A stretch of DNA of 35,836 nt from Candidatus Eisenbacteria bacterium (GTDB lineage: Bacteria > Eisenbacteria > RBG-16-71-46 > SZUA-252), in contig VBOW01000013.1 of NCBI GenBank assembly GCA_005893275.1, positions 133,387 through 169,222 of the forward strand, read 5' to 3'. Position 1 is the stretch's first letter. Every line of letters begins with the position of its first letter. Both the position numbers and the translations under genes were made by a program. Positions 1-7,818 of the stretch are shown one piece after another. The notes under the pieces were generated by a model. That model worked only from the letters and a program-made list of their open reading frames with translations. It did not search any database and was not told the DNA's origin.

Positions 1-323
1 GCGGTGATGCCGCGCCGGCGGACCTCCTGGGCCATCAGCTTGGACTGGACCATCTGTTGCCAGGCCTGCTCGCGGATGTAGCTGTCCTCCCCTTCACGAA
101 GCTGGCGGCCCGCTCGGACCTGGTTCAGAATGGTTTGATACATGCCCATGAAATCCTCGTAGCGGATCGGCTCTCCGTTGATCTTCGCGATCACGCCGGC
201 CGGCCCCGACCCCGAGGGTGGATTCAGAACCCCGCCGAGTTGGAGGATTCCAAACCCGACCAGGAAGACGATGGCGGTAACCCAGATGATCACCTTCATG
301 TTGTCCCGCATGGACTGCATCAT
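1..323 (-). CDS. SurA/PpiD-type peptidyl-prolyl isomerase, N-terminal fragment
   Basis: The reading frame starts at ATG 323 (a second ATG follows at once at 320) and runs off the left edge, giving 107 residues. A short charged N-terminus (MMQSMRDNMK) precedes one hydrophobic segment at about residues 10-30, then a Gly/Pro/Ser linker, then GVIAKINGEPIRYEDF, the usual opening of SurA_N-type chaperone domains ('xVNGxxI...'), and a Gln/Arg-rich helical region. This is the pattern of a membrane-anchored periplasmic foldase such as PpiD; the catalytic rotamase domain would lie outside the window. GAGGTC (+ strand 331-337) is a ribosome binding site 7 bases before ATG 323. It is divergent from the histidine kinase gene. 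Family call fairly sure; PpiD versus a SurA-like paralogue cannot be decided. Confidence 0.8.
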   Translation of the reverse strand, partial: MMQSMRDNMKVIIWVTAIVFLVGFGILQLGGVLNPPSGSGPAGVIAKINGEPIRYEDFMGMYQTILNQVRAGRQLREGEDSYIREQAWQQMVQSKLMAQEVRRRGIT

Positions 324-360
324 GGAAAACAGACCTCGATCGAATACGTGCGAAACGCGT

Positions 361-381
361 GCGGCGCCCCGCGGGCGCCGC
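361..381. repeat. Perfect 9-bp GC hairpin in the foldase leader
   Basis: GCGGCGCCC at 361-369 and GGGCGCCGC at 373-381 are exact reverse complements around a 3-base loop. No T run follows on either strand, so it is not a standard terminator. It lies between the predicted foldase promoter and its start codon and would fold in the 5' leader. Confidence 0.6.
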
Positions 382-405
382 GAGAACCCAGTGCTTCAAT
401 CGATG

Positions 406-434
406 AGAATATCGCGCTCCCACCCTTTCCGCAA
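406..434 (-). promoter_or_regulatory. Probable sigma70-type promoter of the foldase gene
   Basis: On the minus strand TTGCGG (434-429) and TATTCT (411-406) are separated by exactly 17 bases. They match the -35 and -10 consensus at 3 and 4 of 6 positions. Transcription would begin near 399 and leave a leader of about 75 bases that contains the hairpin at 361-381. This is read from sequence only. Confidence 0.35.
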
Positions 435-547
435 GGGAGCCTTCGCCCGCGATGAAGAGCCTTCGGCCCGCAATTTGGGTTGACGGGGATGCGACGGCCG
501 ATGCAACGTGAACCCAGGGACGATTCGAGACATCGGGGGAACCCGCG

Positions 548-1639
548 ATGCCACGTGCCGAAGCTCCCGGCACTGAACGGGAGCTATTACTCCACATCCT
601 GGACGCGCTCGACACAGGCCTTCTCGCGCTCGACGAGGACCGGCGCATTGTCGCGATCAACGACACGCTGGCCAAGGGCTGGGGCGTGGACCGGTCCGAG
701 ATCGAGTGGCTGCCGCTCGCGGAGGTCTTCAAATCGGAATCGGAGCGGTGGTACCTGCCCGAGCGCGGGGTGCGCGGCGAGTCGGGACGCGGAACGAGGG
801 AGATCCGCGGATCGGTGGCGGATCGCGAGGTCCTGATGCGCTACAGCGTGCGGGCCTTGGGGGACACGGGTGGCGTCGTGGTTCGTGTCGAGGACTTGGT
901 CGACGCGGATTCCGAGGAAGAGGTCTTCCGGAATACCGAGAGGCTCATTTCCCTGGGCGAGCTGTCCGCCCGGGTCGCGCACGAGATTCGCAACCCGCTG
1001 ACCGGGGTGCGCACGACGGTTCAGTTCGTCGCGTCGAAGCTCAGGGCGGGCGATTCCCGTCGCGATGATCTGAATGATGTCCTGAAGGAGCTCGACCGGA
1101 TCGAGCAGATCATCACCGATCTCCTCCTCTTTGCCCGCCCCCAGGCGCCGCGTCCGGTTCCTACCGATGTCCGCGAGGTTCTCGACAAGGTGCTCGATAA
1201 CCTGGCCCTGCGCTGCCAGGAGGCGTCCGTCGAAGTGGAGCGTGATTTCGACGAAGGGCTCCCGACCGTGCTGATCGATCCGGATATGGCCCAGCAGGTT
1301 TTCTTGAACCTGGCCATCAACGCGCTCCAGGCGATGCCGGAAGGGGGCATGCTCAGACTCGGGACCGGCCTCCGGAGAACGCGATACAAGAAATCCTACG
1401 TGGACGTCGTCGTAGCGGACACAGGGCCCGGCATTCCCGACGAGGTACGAGAGAAGATCTTCGATCCCTTTTTCACGACACGCTCCATGGGAACGGGCCT
1501 GGGTCTTTCCATCTCGCTCCAGATCGCGCGCGAGCACGGCGGCAACCTGACCGCACGCAACAGCGCGCAGGGCGGAGCCGTGTTCAAGTTCAGCCTCCCC
1601 GCCCTGCTTTCACAGGAAGGGGAGGAAGCCAAGGAGTAG
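548..1639 (+). CDS. PAS-domain sensor histidine kinase, NtrB/AtoS-like
   Basis: This is a 363-residue soluble kinase with no membrane segment, so it probably senses a cytoplasmic signal. Residues about 13-118 form a PAS-like sensor (ILDALDTGLLALDEDRRIV). The dimerisation/phosphoacceptor helix has H145 in VAHEIRNPLTGV. The ATPase domain shows the N box (N254/N258 in FLNLAINALQAMP), G1 DTGPGIP (291-297), an F box (FDPFFTTR) and G2 GTGLGL (315-320). It is typical of kinases that pair with NtrC-class activators, and one follows 2 bases downstream. GGGGGA at 535-540 serves as ribosome binding site. TTGACG at 480-485 could be a -35 element, but no good -10 follows. Confidence 0.9.
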   Translation: MPRAEAPGTERELLLHILDALDTGLLALDEDRRIVAINDTLAKGWGVDRSEIEWLPLAEVFKSESERWYLPERGVRGESGRGTREIRGSVADREVLMRYSVRALGDTGGVVVRVEDLVDADSEEEVFRNTERLISLGELSARVAHEIRNPLTGVRTTVQFVASKLRAGDSRRDDLNDVLKELDRIEQIITDLLLFARPQAPRPVPTDVREVLDKVLDNLALRCQEASVEVERDFDEGLPTVLIDPDMAQQVFLNLAINALQAMPEGGMLRLGTGLRRTRYKKSYVDVVVADTGPGIPDEVREKIFDPFFTTRSMGTGLGLSISLQIAREHGGNLTARNSAQGGAVFKFSLPALLSQEGEEAKE

Positions 1640-1641
1640 CG

Positions 1642-3072
1642 ATGAAACTGCGAATCCGGATCGCCGACGACGAGGAGCTGATCCGCAAGTCCCTCGTGAA
1701 GCTTCTGACCGCCGAGGGATACGAGGTCGACGCGGTCGGCTCGGCGGCCGAGGTGCTCGAGTCCGTCCGGAACGACCCGCCCCAAATCCTCGTTCTCGAT
1801 CTCCGGCTCCCCGACGGCAGCGGCCTCGAGCTCCTGCCCCGGCTCAAGAGCATCGAACCCGATCTCAAAGTCGTCGTGATCACCGCCTTCGGCGATCTGC
1901 CCACGGCGGTCCAGGCCATGCGCCAGGGCGCCACCGATTTCATCAAGAAGCCGTACGAGATGCACGAGATGGTGCTGGCGATCGAGCGGCTCAAGGTCGG
2001 CATCGTGCGCGAGAACCAGCTCGATGCGTTCCGGCGCGGGGAGCTGGAATCCTTTCTCAAGACCAAGATCGTGGGCGAGGCGGCCGCCATGCGCCGGGTC
2101 TGGGATTTGGTGGGGAAGGTGTCCAAGAGCGAGGCCACGACCGTTCTCATCGAAGGAGAGAGCGGCACCGGCAAGGATCTGGTCGCCCGCGGGATCCACT
2201 TCGAGAGCGCGAGGCGCGGGGCGCCGTTTCTCGCCCTGAACTGTTCCTCGTTCCAGGAGCAGCTGCTCGAAAACGAGCTCTTCGGTCACGAACGCGGGGC
2301 GTTCACGGACGCCCGGGAGCCGAAGCGCGGTTTGGTGGAGCTTGCCGACCAGGGGACTCTGTTCCTCGACGAGATTGCGGATCTCCCGGCGGCGACCCAG
2401 GCCAAGTTTCTCCGGTTCATCGAGGACCGGACATTCAAGCGGGTCGGCGGGGCCACGGACCAGACGGTGGACCTGCGTATCGTCGCGGCCACGAACCGCG
2501 ACTTGGACCAAACCGTCAAGGAAGGCCGGTTTCGCCAGGACCTCTACTACCGGCTCAAGGTGGTTTCGATCCTCCTGCCGCCGCTTCGGGAGCGCGGGGA
2601 GGATATTCAGCTCCTGACCCGGCACTTCCTCGAGCACTACAACGAAAAATTCCGGAAGCGCTTCGCGTCGATCGCTCCCGAAGTCGAAGAGGTCTTCCGC
2701 TCCTACCGATGGCCCGGGAACGTCCGCGAGCTCCGGAACCTGATCGAGCGAATCGTGCTTCTGGAGGAGGACGAGACCCTCCGCGAGGATCACCTTCCCG
2801 CCGAAATGATTGTGGAGGTGGAGTCGGTTCCGCGGGTTCTTCGCGACGCGCTCTCCGCGCGAGGTGAGGGAGAGGAGGACATGCCGACGCTCGCCGAGGT
2901 GGAGCGGGAGCACATCCTCAAGGTTCTCGATTCCACCGACGGGAACCGGTCCCGCACCGCGCGTATTCTCGGGATATCCCGGCAGAGCTTGATCGAGCGG
3001 ATCAAGCGGATCGCCGCATCGCGCGAAACGCAGGCGCAGGACGACTCGACCCGCGCTCGATCTCTTCGTTAG
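1642..3072 (+). CDS. NtrC-family sigma54-dependent response regulator
   Basis: The 476-residue protein has three domains. The receiver (about 1-120) shows acidic pocket D9/D10, phosphoacceptor D53, T81 and K102/K103. The AAA+ sigma54-activator domain (about 143-372) has Walker A GESGTGKD (172-179), Walker B FLDE (241-244) and WPGNVREL (357-364). A Fis-type helix-turn-helix ends the protein (NRSRTARILGISRQSLIERI). The sigma54-contacting loop reads GAFTDA (219-224) rather than the commoner GAFTGA. AAGGAG at 1630-1635 sits 6 bases before ATG 1642, inside the end of the kinase gene, so the pair is co-transcribed. The sigma54-type promoter just downstream (3335-3350) is a natural target; that link is inference. 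Confidence 0.93.
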   Translation: MKLRIRIADDEELIRKSLVKLLTAEGYEVDAVGSAAEVLESVRNDPPQILVLDLRLPDGSGLELLPRLKSIEPDLKVVVITAFGDLPTAVQAMRQGATDFIKKPYEMHEMVLAIERLKVGIVRENQLDAFRRGELESFLKTKIVGEAAAMRRVWDLVGKVSKSEATTVLIEGESGTGKDLVARGIHFESARRGAPFLALNCSSFQEQLLENELFGHERGAFTDAREPKRGLVELADQGTLFLDEIADLPAATQAKFLRFIEDRTFKRVGGATDQTVDLRIVAATNRDLDQTVKEGRFRQDLYYRLKVVSILLPPLRERGEDIQLLTRHFLEHYNEKFRKRFASIAPEVEEVFRSYRWPGNVRELRNLIERIVLLEEDETLREDHLPAEMIVEVESVPRVLRDALSARGEGEEDMPTLAEVEREHILKVLDSTDGNRSRTARILGISRQSLIERIKRIAASRETQAQDDSTRARSLR

Positions 3073-3095
3073 GTCGACTCGGGCCCCTTACTCGC

Positions 3096-3142
3096 TGTCG
3101 CGTTTCTTGGGATGTCGCGTTTCTCGACAATCCATCGCGACA
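3096..3142. promoter_or_regulatory. Candidate activator-binding repeats upstream of the sigma54 promoter
   Basis: TGTCGCGTTTCT occurs at 3096-3107 and again at 3113-3124. Its core is repeated in inverted form as CGCGACA at 3136-3142. A second motif, the palindrome GCATGC, occurs at 3228-3233 and 3238-3243, 10 bases (one helical turn) apart. Both groups lie about 120-265 bases before the predicted start at 3361, the range used by NtrC-type enhancers. The rest of 3073-3334 is pyrimidine-rich and shows no convincing gene. Confidence 0.35.
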
Positions 3143-3334
3143 CCGCAGGTCCTCTCGCAGAAATCGTTCCGCGCGGTTCTCACTCCCTCTTCCTCTGTCC
3201 ATTCCCGTGACACCCTCCTCATCGCGCGCATGCTCTCGCATGCTTCGCTTTCTCCTCGAAGAAGAGTTCCTAACCATTCGCGCACGCGCGCGATGCACGA
3301 GCGATTCCGCAACACGTGCCCGATGCGTCCGGGC

Positions 3335-3350
3335 TGGCCCGCTTTCTGCT
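3335..3350 (+). promoter_or_regulatory. Sigma54-type (-24/-12) promoter
   Basis: TGGCCCGCTTTCTGCT matches the consensus TGGCACGNNNNTTGCW at 10 of 12 defined positions. The invariant GG and GC are separated by exactly 10 bases. The predicted start is near 3361, leaving a 39-base leader with a GGGGGAGGTG ribosome binding site before the receiver gene at 3400. A sigma54 activator gene ends 262 bases upstream, which strengthens the call. Confidence 0.55.
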
Positions 3351-3399
3351 TTCTACTTCTAGTCGATGGACTCACATCGGTGCACAGGGGGAGGTGTGG

Positions 3400-3786
3400 A
3401 TGCCGAAGTCCGTCCTCATCGTGGACGACGAAAAGCTGCTCGTACGCACACTCTCCAACGCACTGAAGGAGGCTGGGTACAGGATCGCGGTCGCGGGATC
3501 CGCGGAACAGGCTGAGAAGCATGTGTTCGGGGAGCAGCCCTTCGACCTGATTCTCTTGGACAACCGCCTCCCGAAAGAAAGCGGCATGGAGGTCGTGAGG
3601 CGAGTTCGGGATCGCGCGGTCAAATCGAAGGTGATTCTGATGACCGCGTATGAGACCCCGGAGGTGAAAGCGGAAGCGAAGCGGCTCAAAGTCGAGCGAT
3701 ATCTAAAGAAGCCGTTTGACCTGACCGTCTTGTTGGGAGAGATCCAGGATCTGATTGGCAACGCGGAGAACTCCACGGCCGGGTGA
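3400..3786 (+). CDS. Single-domain response regulator (CheY-like receiver)
   Basis: The 128-residue protein is only a receiver domain. It opens with MPKSVLIVDDEKLL (acidic pocket D9/D10), has the phosphoacceptor Asp in LILLDNRLP, the conserved Thr in ILMTAYE, and the Lys-Pro pair in YLKKPFD. There is no output domain, so it must act through protein contacts or as a phosphate sink. ATG 3400 is chosen because GGGGGAGGTG (3387-3396) precedes it; an in-frame upstream start at 3316 would swallow the sigma54 promoter. It lies between that promoter and a 16-codon lysine-rich ORF, and the unit ends at a terminator. Its kinase partner is unknown; the kinase at 548 is a candidate. Confidence 0.9.
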   Translation: MPKSVLIVDDEKLLVRTLSNALKEAGYRIAVAGSAEQAEKHVFGEQPFDLILLDNRLPKESGMEVVRRVRDRAVKSKVILMTAYETPEVKAEAKRLKVERYLKKPFDLTVLLGEIQDLIGNAENSTAG

Positions 3787-3825
3787 GCCGGAAGCGAATC
3801 CAACGTGAGGGGAGGTGATACCACG

Positions 3826-3876
3826 ATGCCGGCGAAGAAGAAGGCTGGAAAGAAGAAGGCCGCGAAGAAGAAGTAA
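3826..3876 (+). CDS. 16-residue poly-lysine/alanine peptide with a very strong RBS
   Basis: The ORF ATG...TAA encodes MPAKKKAGKKKAAKKK: nine lysines, all AAG codons, and no acidic residue. GGGGAGGTGAT ends 6 bases before the ATG and is nearly fully complementary to the 16S anti-Shine-Dalgarno sequence, one of the best such sites in the window. It starts 39 bases after the receiver gene and ends 25 bases before an intrinsic terminator, so it appears to be the last gene of that unit. The composition resembles histone H1-like tails, which suggests nucleic-acid binding. Translation is inferred from the RBS only; the function is unknown. Confidence 0.55.
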   Translation: MPAKKKAGKKKAAKKK

Positions 3877-3901
3877 GAAGTCGCGGATTGGGCACGTCCT
3901 C

Positions 3902-3937
3902 GGGCCGCCTGGGTTCCTCCGGGCGGCCCCGTTTTTT
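3902..3937 (+). terminator. Rho-independent terminator
   Basis: GGGCCGCC (3902-3909) pairs perfectly with GGCGGCCC (3922-3929) across a 12-base loop and is followed by CG and six T (3932-3937). It ends the receiver/lysine-peptide unit and separates it from uvrA. Confidence 0.88.
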
Positions 3938-3948
3938 CGGCCGCCGGT

Positions 3949-3977
3949 TTGACATACCCGGCGGGCGCTGCGAAGAT
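3949..3977 (+). promoter_or_regulatory. uvrA promoter, possibly giving a leaderless transcript
   Basis: A perfect -35 TTGACA (3949-3954) is followed after 17 bases by GAAGAT (3972-3977), a 3/6 match to the -10. It lies between the terminator and uvrA. The initiating G would fall about 6-7 bases beyond the -10, at or next to GTG 3984, and no ribosome binding site precedes any uvrA start candidate. The -35 is strong and the -10 weak. Confidence 0.5.
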
Positions 3978-3983
3978 CGCGTC

Positions 3984-6803
3984 GTGCCCAGCCCCAAGAT
4001 GATCGAGGAAGCGGGTTTCGTCCGGCTTTACGGGGCCCGCCAGAATAATCTCAAGAACATCGACGTCGAGTTCCCCCACGCCTCCCTGACCGTCGTGACC
4101 GGCGTCAGCGGCTCCGGAAAGTCTTCCCTCGCGTTCGACACGATCTACGCCGAAGGCCAGCGCCGGTACGTCGAATGCGTGTCTACCTATGCGAAGCAGT
4201 TTCTGGAGCGCCTTCCCCGCCCCGATTACGACCGGGTCGATGGGCTCGCCCCGGCGCTTGCGATTCGCCAGGGTGCGGCGGCCCAAACGGGCCGGTCCAC
4301 GGTCGGGACGGTTACCGAAGTCGCCGACCACCTGAGGCTCCTGCTCGCCCGCGTGGGGGAGACGGTCTGCGGCCGATGCGGGACGAAGGTCCCCCGGCAC
4401 AGCGTGGATTCGGTCCTGGAGGCGATTCTCGCGCGCGGCCGCGAAGAGGTGACGCTCTGGTTCGAGCTTCCAGCCCAAGGCAGGGAGAGCGCCAAGCAGC
4501 TCTGGGGCCTCGCGCTTGCGCGGGGCTTCGTCAGGGCGAGATCGGGCTCGGTTGCGCCGCCTCGCGCGCGGGGCGCCACCGCGTCGGCCCGTCCGGGCTG
4601 GGCGCGGCTCGACGAGGCGATGCCCAAAGGTTTCGCGTCCCCGATCCAGATTTACGTAGATCGGCTCCTGCCGGCACCGGAGAACCGGACGCGTCTTCGC
4701 GAGAGCCTGGAGATCGCCTGGCGCGAAGGGCATGGGCGCGTCTTCGTGGAGCGCGAGACAGGGGAGACCCTCTGCTACCACGACGGCAGGACCTGCGAGC
4801 GGTGCGGGCGCGAGTTTCCGGAGCCCCTCCCCCAGCTCTTCTCGTTCAACAGCCCCTACGGCGCCTGCCCCGAGTGCCGCGGTTTCGGGAATATCCTGAC
4901 CTTCACCCTACGTCGGGTTGTGCCCGATCCGGGGAAGTCGGTGATGGAAGGGGCGCTCGACCCATGGGCCAATTCCTGGCGCGCCCATTTTCTTCCGAAG
5001 CTGAAGGCGGTGTCCGAGCGCCACGGCATTCCACTCGACCGGCCCTTCCGCTCGCTCTCCAAGGAACACCGAAAGATCCTTCTCGACGGAGCGCCGGGAT
5101 TTCGTGGGGTGTTTCCATTCCTCGAGCGGCTCCGGGAGAAGGCGTACAAGTCGAGCGCGAGATTCCTCGTGAAGCGCTACCAGGAAGCTGTCTTGTGCGC
5201 CACCTGCGCCGGCAACCGGCTCAAGCCGGAAGCGCTGGAGGTCTACGTGGGAGGCAAGAATATCGCCCAGCTGGCCGCGATGACCGTCGGCGAGCTGCGC
5301 ACCTTCCTCACCACGCTTCAACTCGATTCCGCGCGCGAGCAGGTCGCGGCCACGATTCTCGCCGAGCTTCGAGGGCGGCTCGAGTATCTGGCCGAGACCG
5401 GGCTCCACTACCTCACGCTCGATCGACCCTCCAAGACCCTGTCCGGAGGGGAGGCGCAGCGAATCGAGCTGGCGAACGCTCTGGGGGGGAGCTTGAGCCA
5501 CGCGCTCTACGTCCTGGACGAGCCGACCGTTGGACTTCATCCGCGTGACACAGAGCGTCTGATTCGGGTCCTGCGCCGGCTCCAGGGGCGGAAGAACACG
5601 CTTCTCGTCGTAGAGCACGACCCCGACGTCATCCAATCCGCCGACTATGTCCTGGAATTGGGACCGGGAGCGGGGGAACGAGGAGGCCGTGTGCTCTATC
5701 AAGGGCCCCGAGAGGGCTGGCCCGGACGCGACCTAGTCGCCGCGGAATGGGCCGGGGCGATCGCCGACGCGTCGTCGGAGCCCTACGGCCGCGCGAAGAA
5801 GGCGGCGTGGATCGAGATTCGCGGCGCGCGCGAGCATAATTTGAAAGGGATCGACGTGAGGATTCCTATCGGGGCGATCGTCGGCGTGTGCGGCGTCTCT
5901 GGATCCGGAAAATCTACCCTGGTCGAAGAGATCCTCTGGCGCGCCGCCGCCCGCGCCGCTGGGGAAGACCCGCCGGAGGCCGGAGCGCACGGTTCGGTGA
6001 CCGGCCTCGACTCGTTCGACCGGGTCGCGCTCGTGGACCAGACCCCGGTGATGAGGTCCCTGCGCTCGAACCCGGTGACCTACGTCAAAGCGTTCGACCG
6101 GATTCGCGAGCGGTACGCCCGCACTCCGCTCGCCCGGCAGCGCGGGTACTCACCCGGGACCTTCTCCTTCAACGTGAAAGGCGGCCGCTGTGAGCGTTGC
6201 GAAGGAGCGGGAGTCGACCGGGTCGAGATGTATTTTCTCGCGGATCTTTGGGTACCGTGCGAGGCGTGCGGAGGGAGAAGGTACCGCGCCGACGTGCTCG
6301 AGGTGAAGGTGCACGGGCTCTCGCTCGACCAGCTCCTGGACAGGACGGTCGAGGAAACGCTGGCGCTCTTCCAGGGGGAGACCGAGATCCAGGAGCCGCT
6401 CTGGGTGCTCGAGCGGGTCGGGCTGGGCTACCTGAGGCTCGGACAGCCGCTCTCCACCTTGAGCGGCGGCGAGGTCCAACGGCTCAAGCTCGCGCGCGAG
6501 CTCTCCGATCGGGGCTCGGCCGCGACGCTCTACTTGCTCGATGAGCCAACCGTCGGCCTTCACCGCAAGGACGTGTTGGTGCTGCTCCGCGTGCTTCGCG
6601 AGCTGAAGCGCCGCGGCTCGACGGTGGTTCTCGTCGAGCACAACCTCGATCTTCTCGCGGCGTGCGATTACCTGATCGAGCTGGGGCCGGAGGGCGGGGA
6701 GGCTGGCGGATATCTCGTCGCGGAGGGATCGCCGGACGAGATCGCCCGGAACGAAGCCTCGCTGACGGGGCGCTATCTGAGGAAGACCGCCGCCTGCGCG
6801 TAG
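3984..6803 (+). CDS. uvrA: UvrA-family excinuclease ATPase, divergent
   Basis: This 939-residue UvrA-family protein is about the usual length. Known UvrA recognises bulky DNA lesions and loads UvrB. NBD1 has Walker [10 protein letters not shown], a first CxxC pair (CGRCG), the zinc module CERCG...[28 protein letters not shown], signature [16 protein letters not shown] and [17 protein letters not shown]2 has [13 protein letters not shown], the zinc module [17 protein letters not shown]...CEACGGRRY, signature [15 protein letters not shown] and [11 protein letters not shown]. Several stretches depart from ordinary UvrA1, for example [17 protein letters not shown] for the usual IDQSPIGRTPRSNPATY, and [20 protein letters not shown] in NBD1. 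It may be a paralogue rather than the housekeeping copy. Start GTG 3984 fits the promoter; ATG 3999 is the alternative. Its 3' end overlaps the opposing gene by 31 bases. Confidence 0.9.
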   Translation: MPSPKMIEEAGFVRLYGARQNNLKNIDVEFPHASLTVVTGVSGSGKSSLAFDTIYAEGQRRYVECVSTYAKQFLERLPRPDYDRVDGLAPALAIRQGAAAQTGRSTVGTVTEVADHLRLLLARVGETVCGRCGTKVPRHSVDSVLEAILARGREEVTLWFELPAQGRESAKQLWGLALARGFVRARSGSVAPPRARGATASARPGWARLDEAMPKGFASPIQIYVDRLLPAPENRTRLRESLEIAWREGHGRVFVERETGETLCYHDGRTCERCGREFPEPLPQLFSFNSPYGACPECRGFGNILTFTLRRVVPDPGKSVMEGALDPWANSWRAHFLPKLKAVSERHGIPLDRPFRSLSKEHRKILLDGAPGFRGVFPFLERLREKAYKSSARFLVKRYQEAVLCATCAGNRLKPEALEVYVGGKNIAQLAAMTVGELRTFLTTLQLDSAREQVAATILAELRGRLEYLAETGLHYLTLDRPSKTLSGGEAQRIELANALGGSLSHALYVLDEPTVGLHPRDTERLIRVLRRLQGRKNTLLVVEHDPDVIQSADYVLELGPGAGERGGRVLYQGPREGWPGRDLVAAEWAGAIADASSEPYGRAKKAAWIEIRGAREHNLKGIDVRIPIGAIVGVCGVSGSGKSTLVEEILWRAAARAAGEDPPEAGAHGSVTGLDSFDRVALVDQTPVMRSLRSNPVTYVKAFDRIRERYARTPLARQRGYSPGTFSFNVKGGRCERCEGAGVDRVEMYFLADLWVPCEACGGRRYRADVLEVKVHGLSLDQLLDRTVEETLALFQGETEIQEPLWVLERVGLGYLRLGQPLSTLSGGEVQRLKLARELSDRGSAATLYLLDEPTVGLHRKDVLVLLRVLRELKRRGSTVVLVEHNLDLLAACDYLIELGPEGGEAGGYLVAEGSPDEIARNEASLTGRYLRKTAACA

Positions 6804-7375
6804 TCGAAGGGATGATGGCTTGGAACGGACATTCGGCCGCGGATCAGGAGCCCGAGCCGGTTCGTGGCGAGCGCCTCGAATCCCGCGTAGGCGTGCGACT
6901 TCACGTAGAAGGCCCCTTTGTAGCTCGTTCGATTGAAGCCTTCGAGCGAGGCGACCTGGACCACCGTGTGGACCCCGGGTCCGAACTCGAACAGGGGACG
7001 GATGCGCCAGCCTTGCCGGTACGACCCGGTCGGGCGAAGAAGGACATAAATGCTCACGGCCCCTTCGGTCAGCTGGCTCTTTGCCGTTCCAGTGAGCTCC
7101 CCCATGACGCTCCGCTCGAAGGGTCCGCGCTCGTTCAGGAACCTCCGGTAGGCAAAGCTACCGGTTACGTCGAAGAAACCCTGCACCGCGCCGATCCCCA
7201 GCTCGAATCGGTCCTGCTCCTCCCCGGTGCGGCCGAAGGTGGAGGTGACCCGCGGCGCCGTGGTCGTGGAATCCTGCGCCGCCGTGCAGCATGCGGAGCT
7301 CCCCAGGAGCATGATCTCCAAGAGGGCGAGGGCGAGAAACCGGGATCGGGGAGCGGCCGGTCGGCCCGCGGTCAC
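6773..7375 (-). CDS. Exported small outer-membrane beta-barrel-like protein
   Basis: The 200-residue protein has an Arg-rich N-terminus, a hydrophobic stretch FLALALLEIMLLGSSACC (a signal peptide; the Cys pair gives only a poor lipobox) and then alternating strands with many aromatic residues and glycines (RFELGIGAVQGFFDVTGSF, GAVSIYVLLRPTG, WRIRPLFEFGPGVHTV, GAFYVKSHAYAGFEALA, RLGLLIRGRMSV). That looks like a small membrane beta-barrel. No specific family is recognised. Start GTG 7375 is chosen because it overlaps the stop of the preceding lipoprotein gene as GTGA, indicating translational coupling; an open frame extends further upstream but runs through that gene. The last 31 bases overlap the end of uvrA tail to tail. 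Confidence 0.7.
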   Translation of the reverse strand: MTAGRPAAPRSRFLALALLEIMLLGSSACCTAAQDSTTTAPRVTSTFGRTGEEQDRFELGIGAVQGFFDVTGSFAYRRFLNERGPFERSVMGELTGTAKSQLTEGAVSIYVLLRPTGSYRQGWRIRPLFEFGPGVHTVVQVASLEGFNRTSYKGAFYVKSHAYAGFEALATNRLGLLIRGRMSVPSHHPFDYAQAAVFLR

Positions 7376-7818
7376 GGAACCGCCACGTCGCTCGAAGAGA
7401 TGAAATCCTCGCCGGCGGCGATGTAGCAACGGTAGTTCCCGCGAGGGACGCGCGCGCCGCGCGAATCGGTGAAGTCCCAGATGATCGGGGGCGTGCGGTA
7501 CTGCCCGATCGTGGCCGCTTCCTCGCCCTCGAGCAGGACCTTGACCAGCGCGCCGTGGGCGTCGAAGGCCGCCAGGTGGACGCGGAGGGTCCGCGGCAGA
7601 TAGAACGAGATCGAATAGGCCGTCGGGGTCGTGGTCCCGGGCGCGTTCACCAGGCTGGCGCATACCTGAACGTGGTCCCCCGAAGCCCCGAACTTGTCGC
7701 ACACCGCCCAGGAAGTGGGTTGCGATCCGGGGAAGAACTCGAGGGGGCTGTGCACCTCGTCCGCCGAGCAGCCCAGGATGGCAATCACGAGCAGGCACGC
7801 CAGAACCCGCAGGGGCAC
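7372..7818 (-). CDS. Lipoprotein with FlgD-like Ig fold
   Basis: From GTG 7818 (GGGAG ribosome binding site 5 bases upstream) the product is 148 residues. It begins with a lipoprotein signal peptide, MPLRVLACLLVIAILGC, with lipidated C17. The C-terminal half follows the FlgD/Ig-like sorting-domain pattern: hydrophobic strands (LRVHLAAFDAHGALVKVLLEG), then IIWDFTDSRGARVPRGNYRCYI, i.e. 'W-D-x-x-D-x-x-G-x-x-V-P-x-G-x-Y'. Such domains are common in surface proteins of FCB-group and Eisenbacteria-like bacteria. The frame is open upstream to 7968 but encodes an implausible Arg/Ser-rich extension before the signal peptide. It is coupled by GTGA to the beta-barrel-like gene, so the two may form an envelope pair. 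Function unknown. Confidence 0.72.
   Translation of the reverse strand: MPLRVLACLLVIAILGCSADEVHSPLEFFPGSQPTSWAVCDKFGASGDHVQVCASLVNAPGTTTPTAYSISFYLPRTLRVHLAAFDAHGALVKVLLEGEEAATIGQYRTPPIIWDFTDSRGARVPRGNYRCYIAAGEDFISSSDVAVP

Noticed and set aside
3107-3466. Plus-strand open frame between the activator and the receiver genes
   Set aside because: Arg/Ser/Thr-rich without any domain, no ribosome binding site, and it overlaps the receiver gene in another frame; the stretch reads as a regulatory gap.
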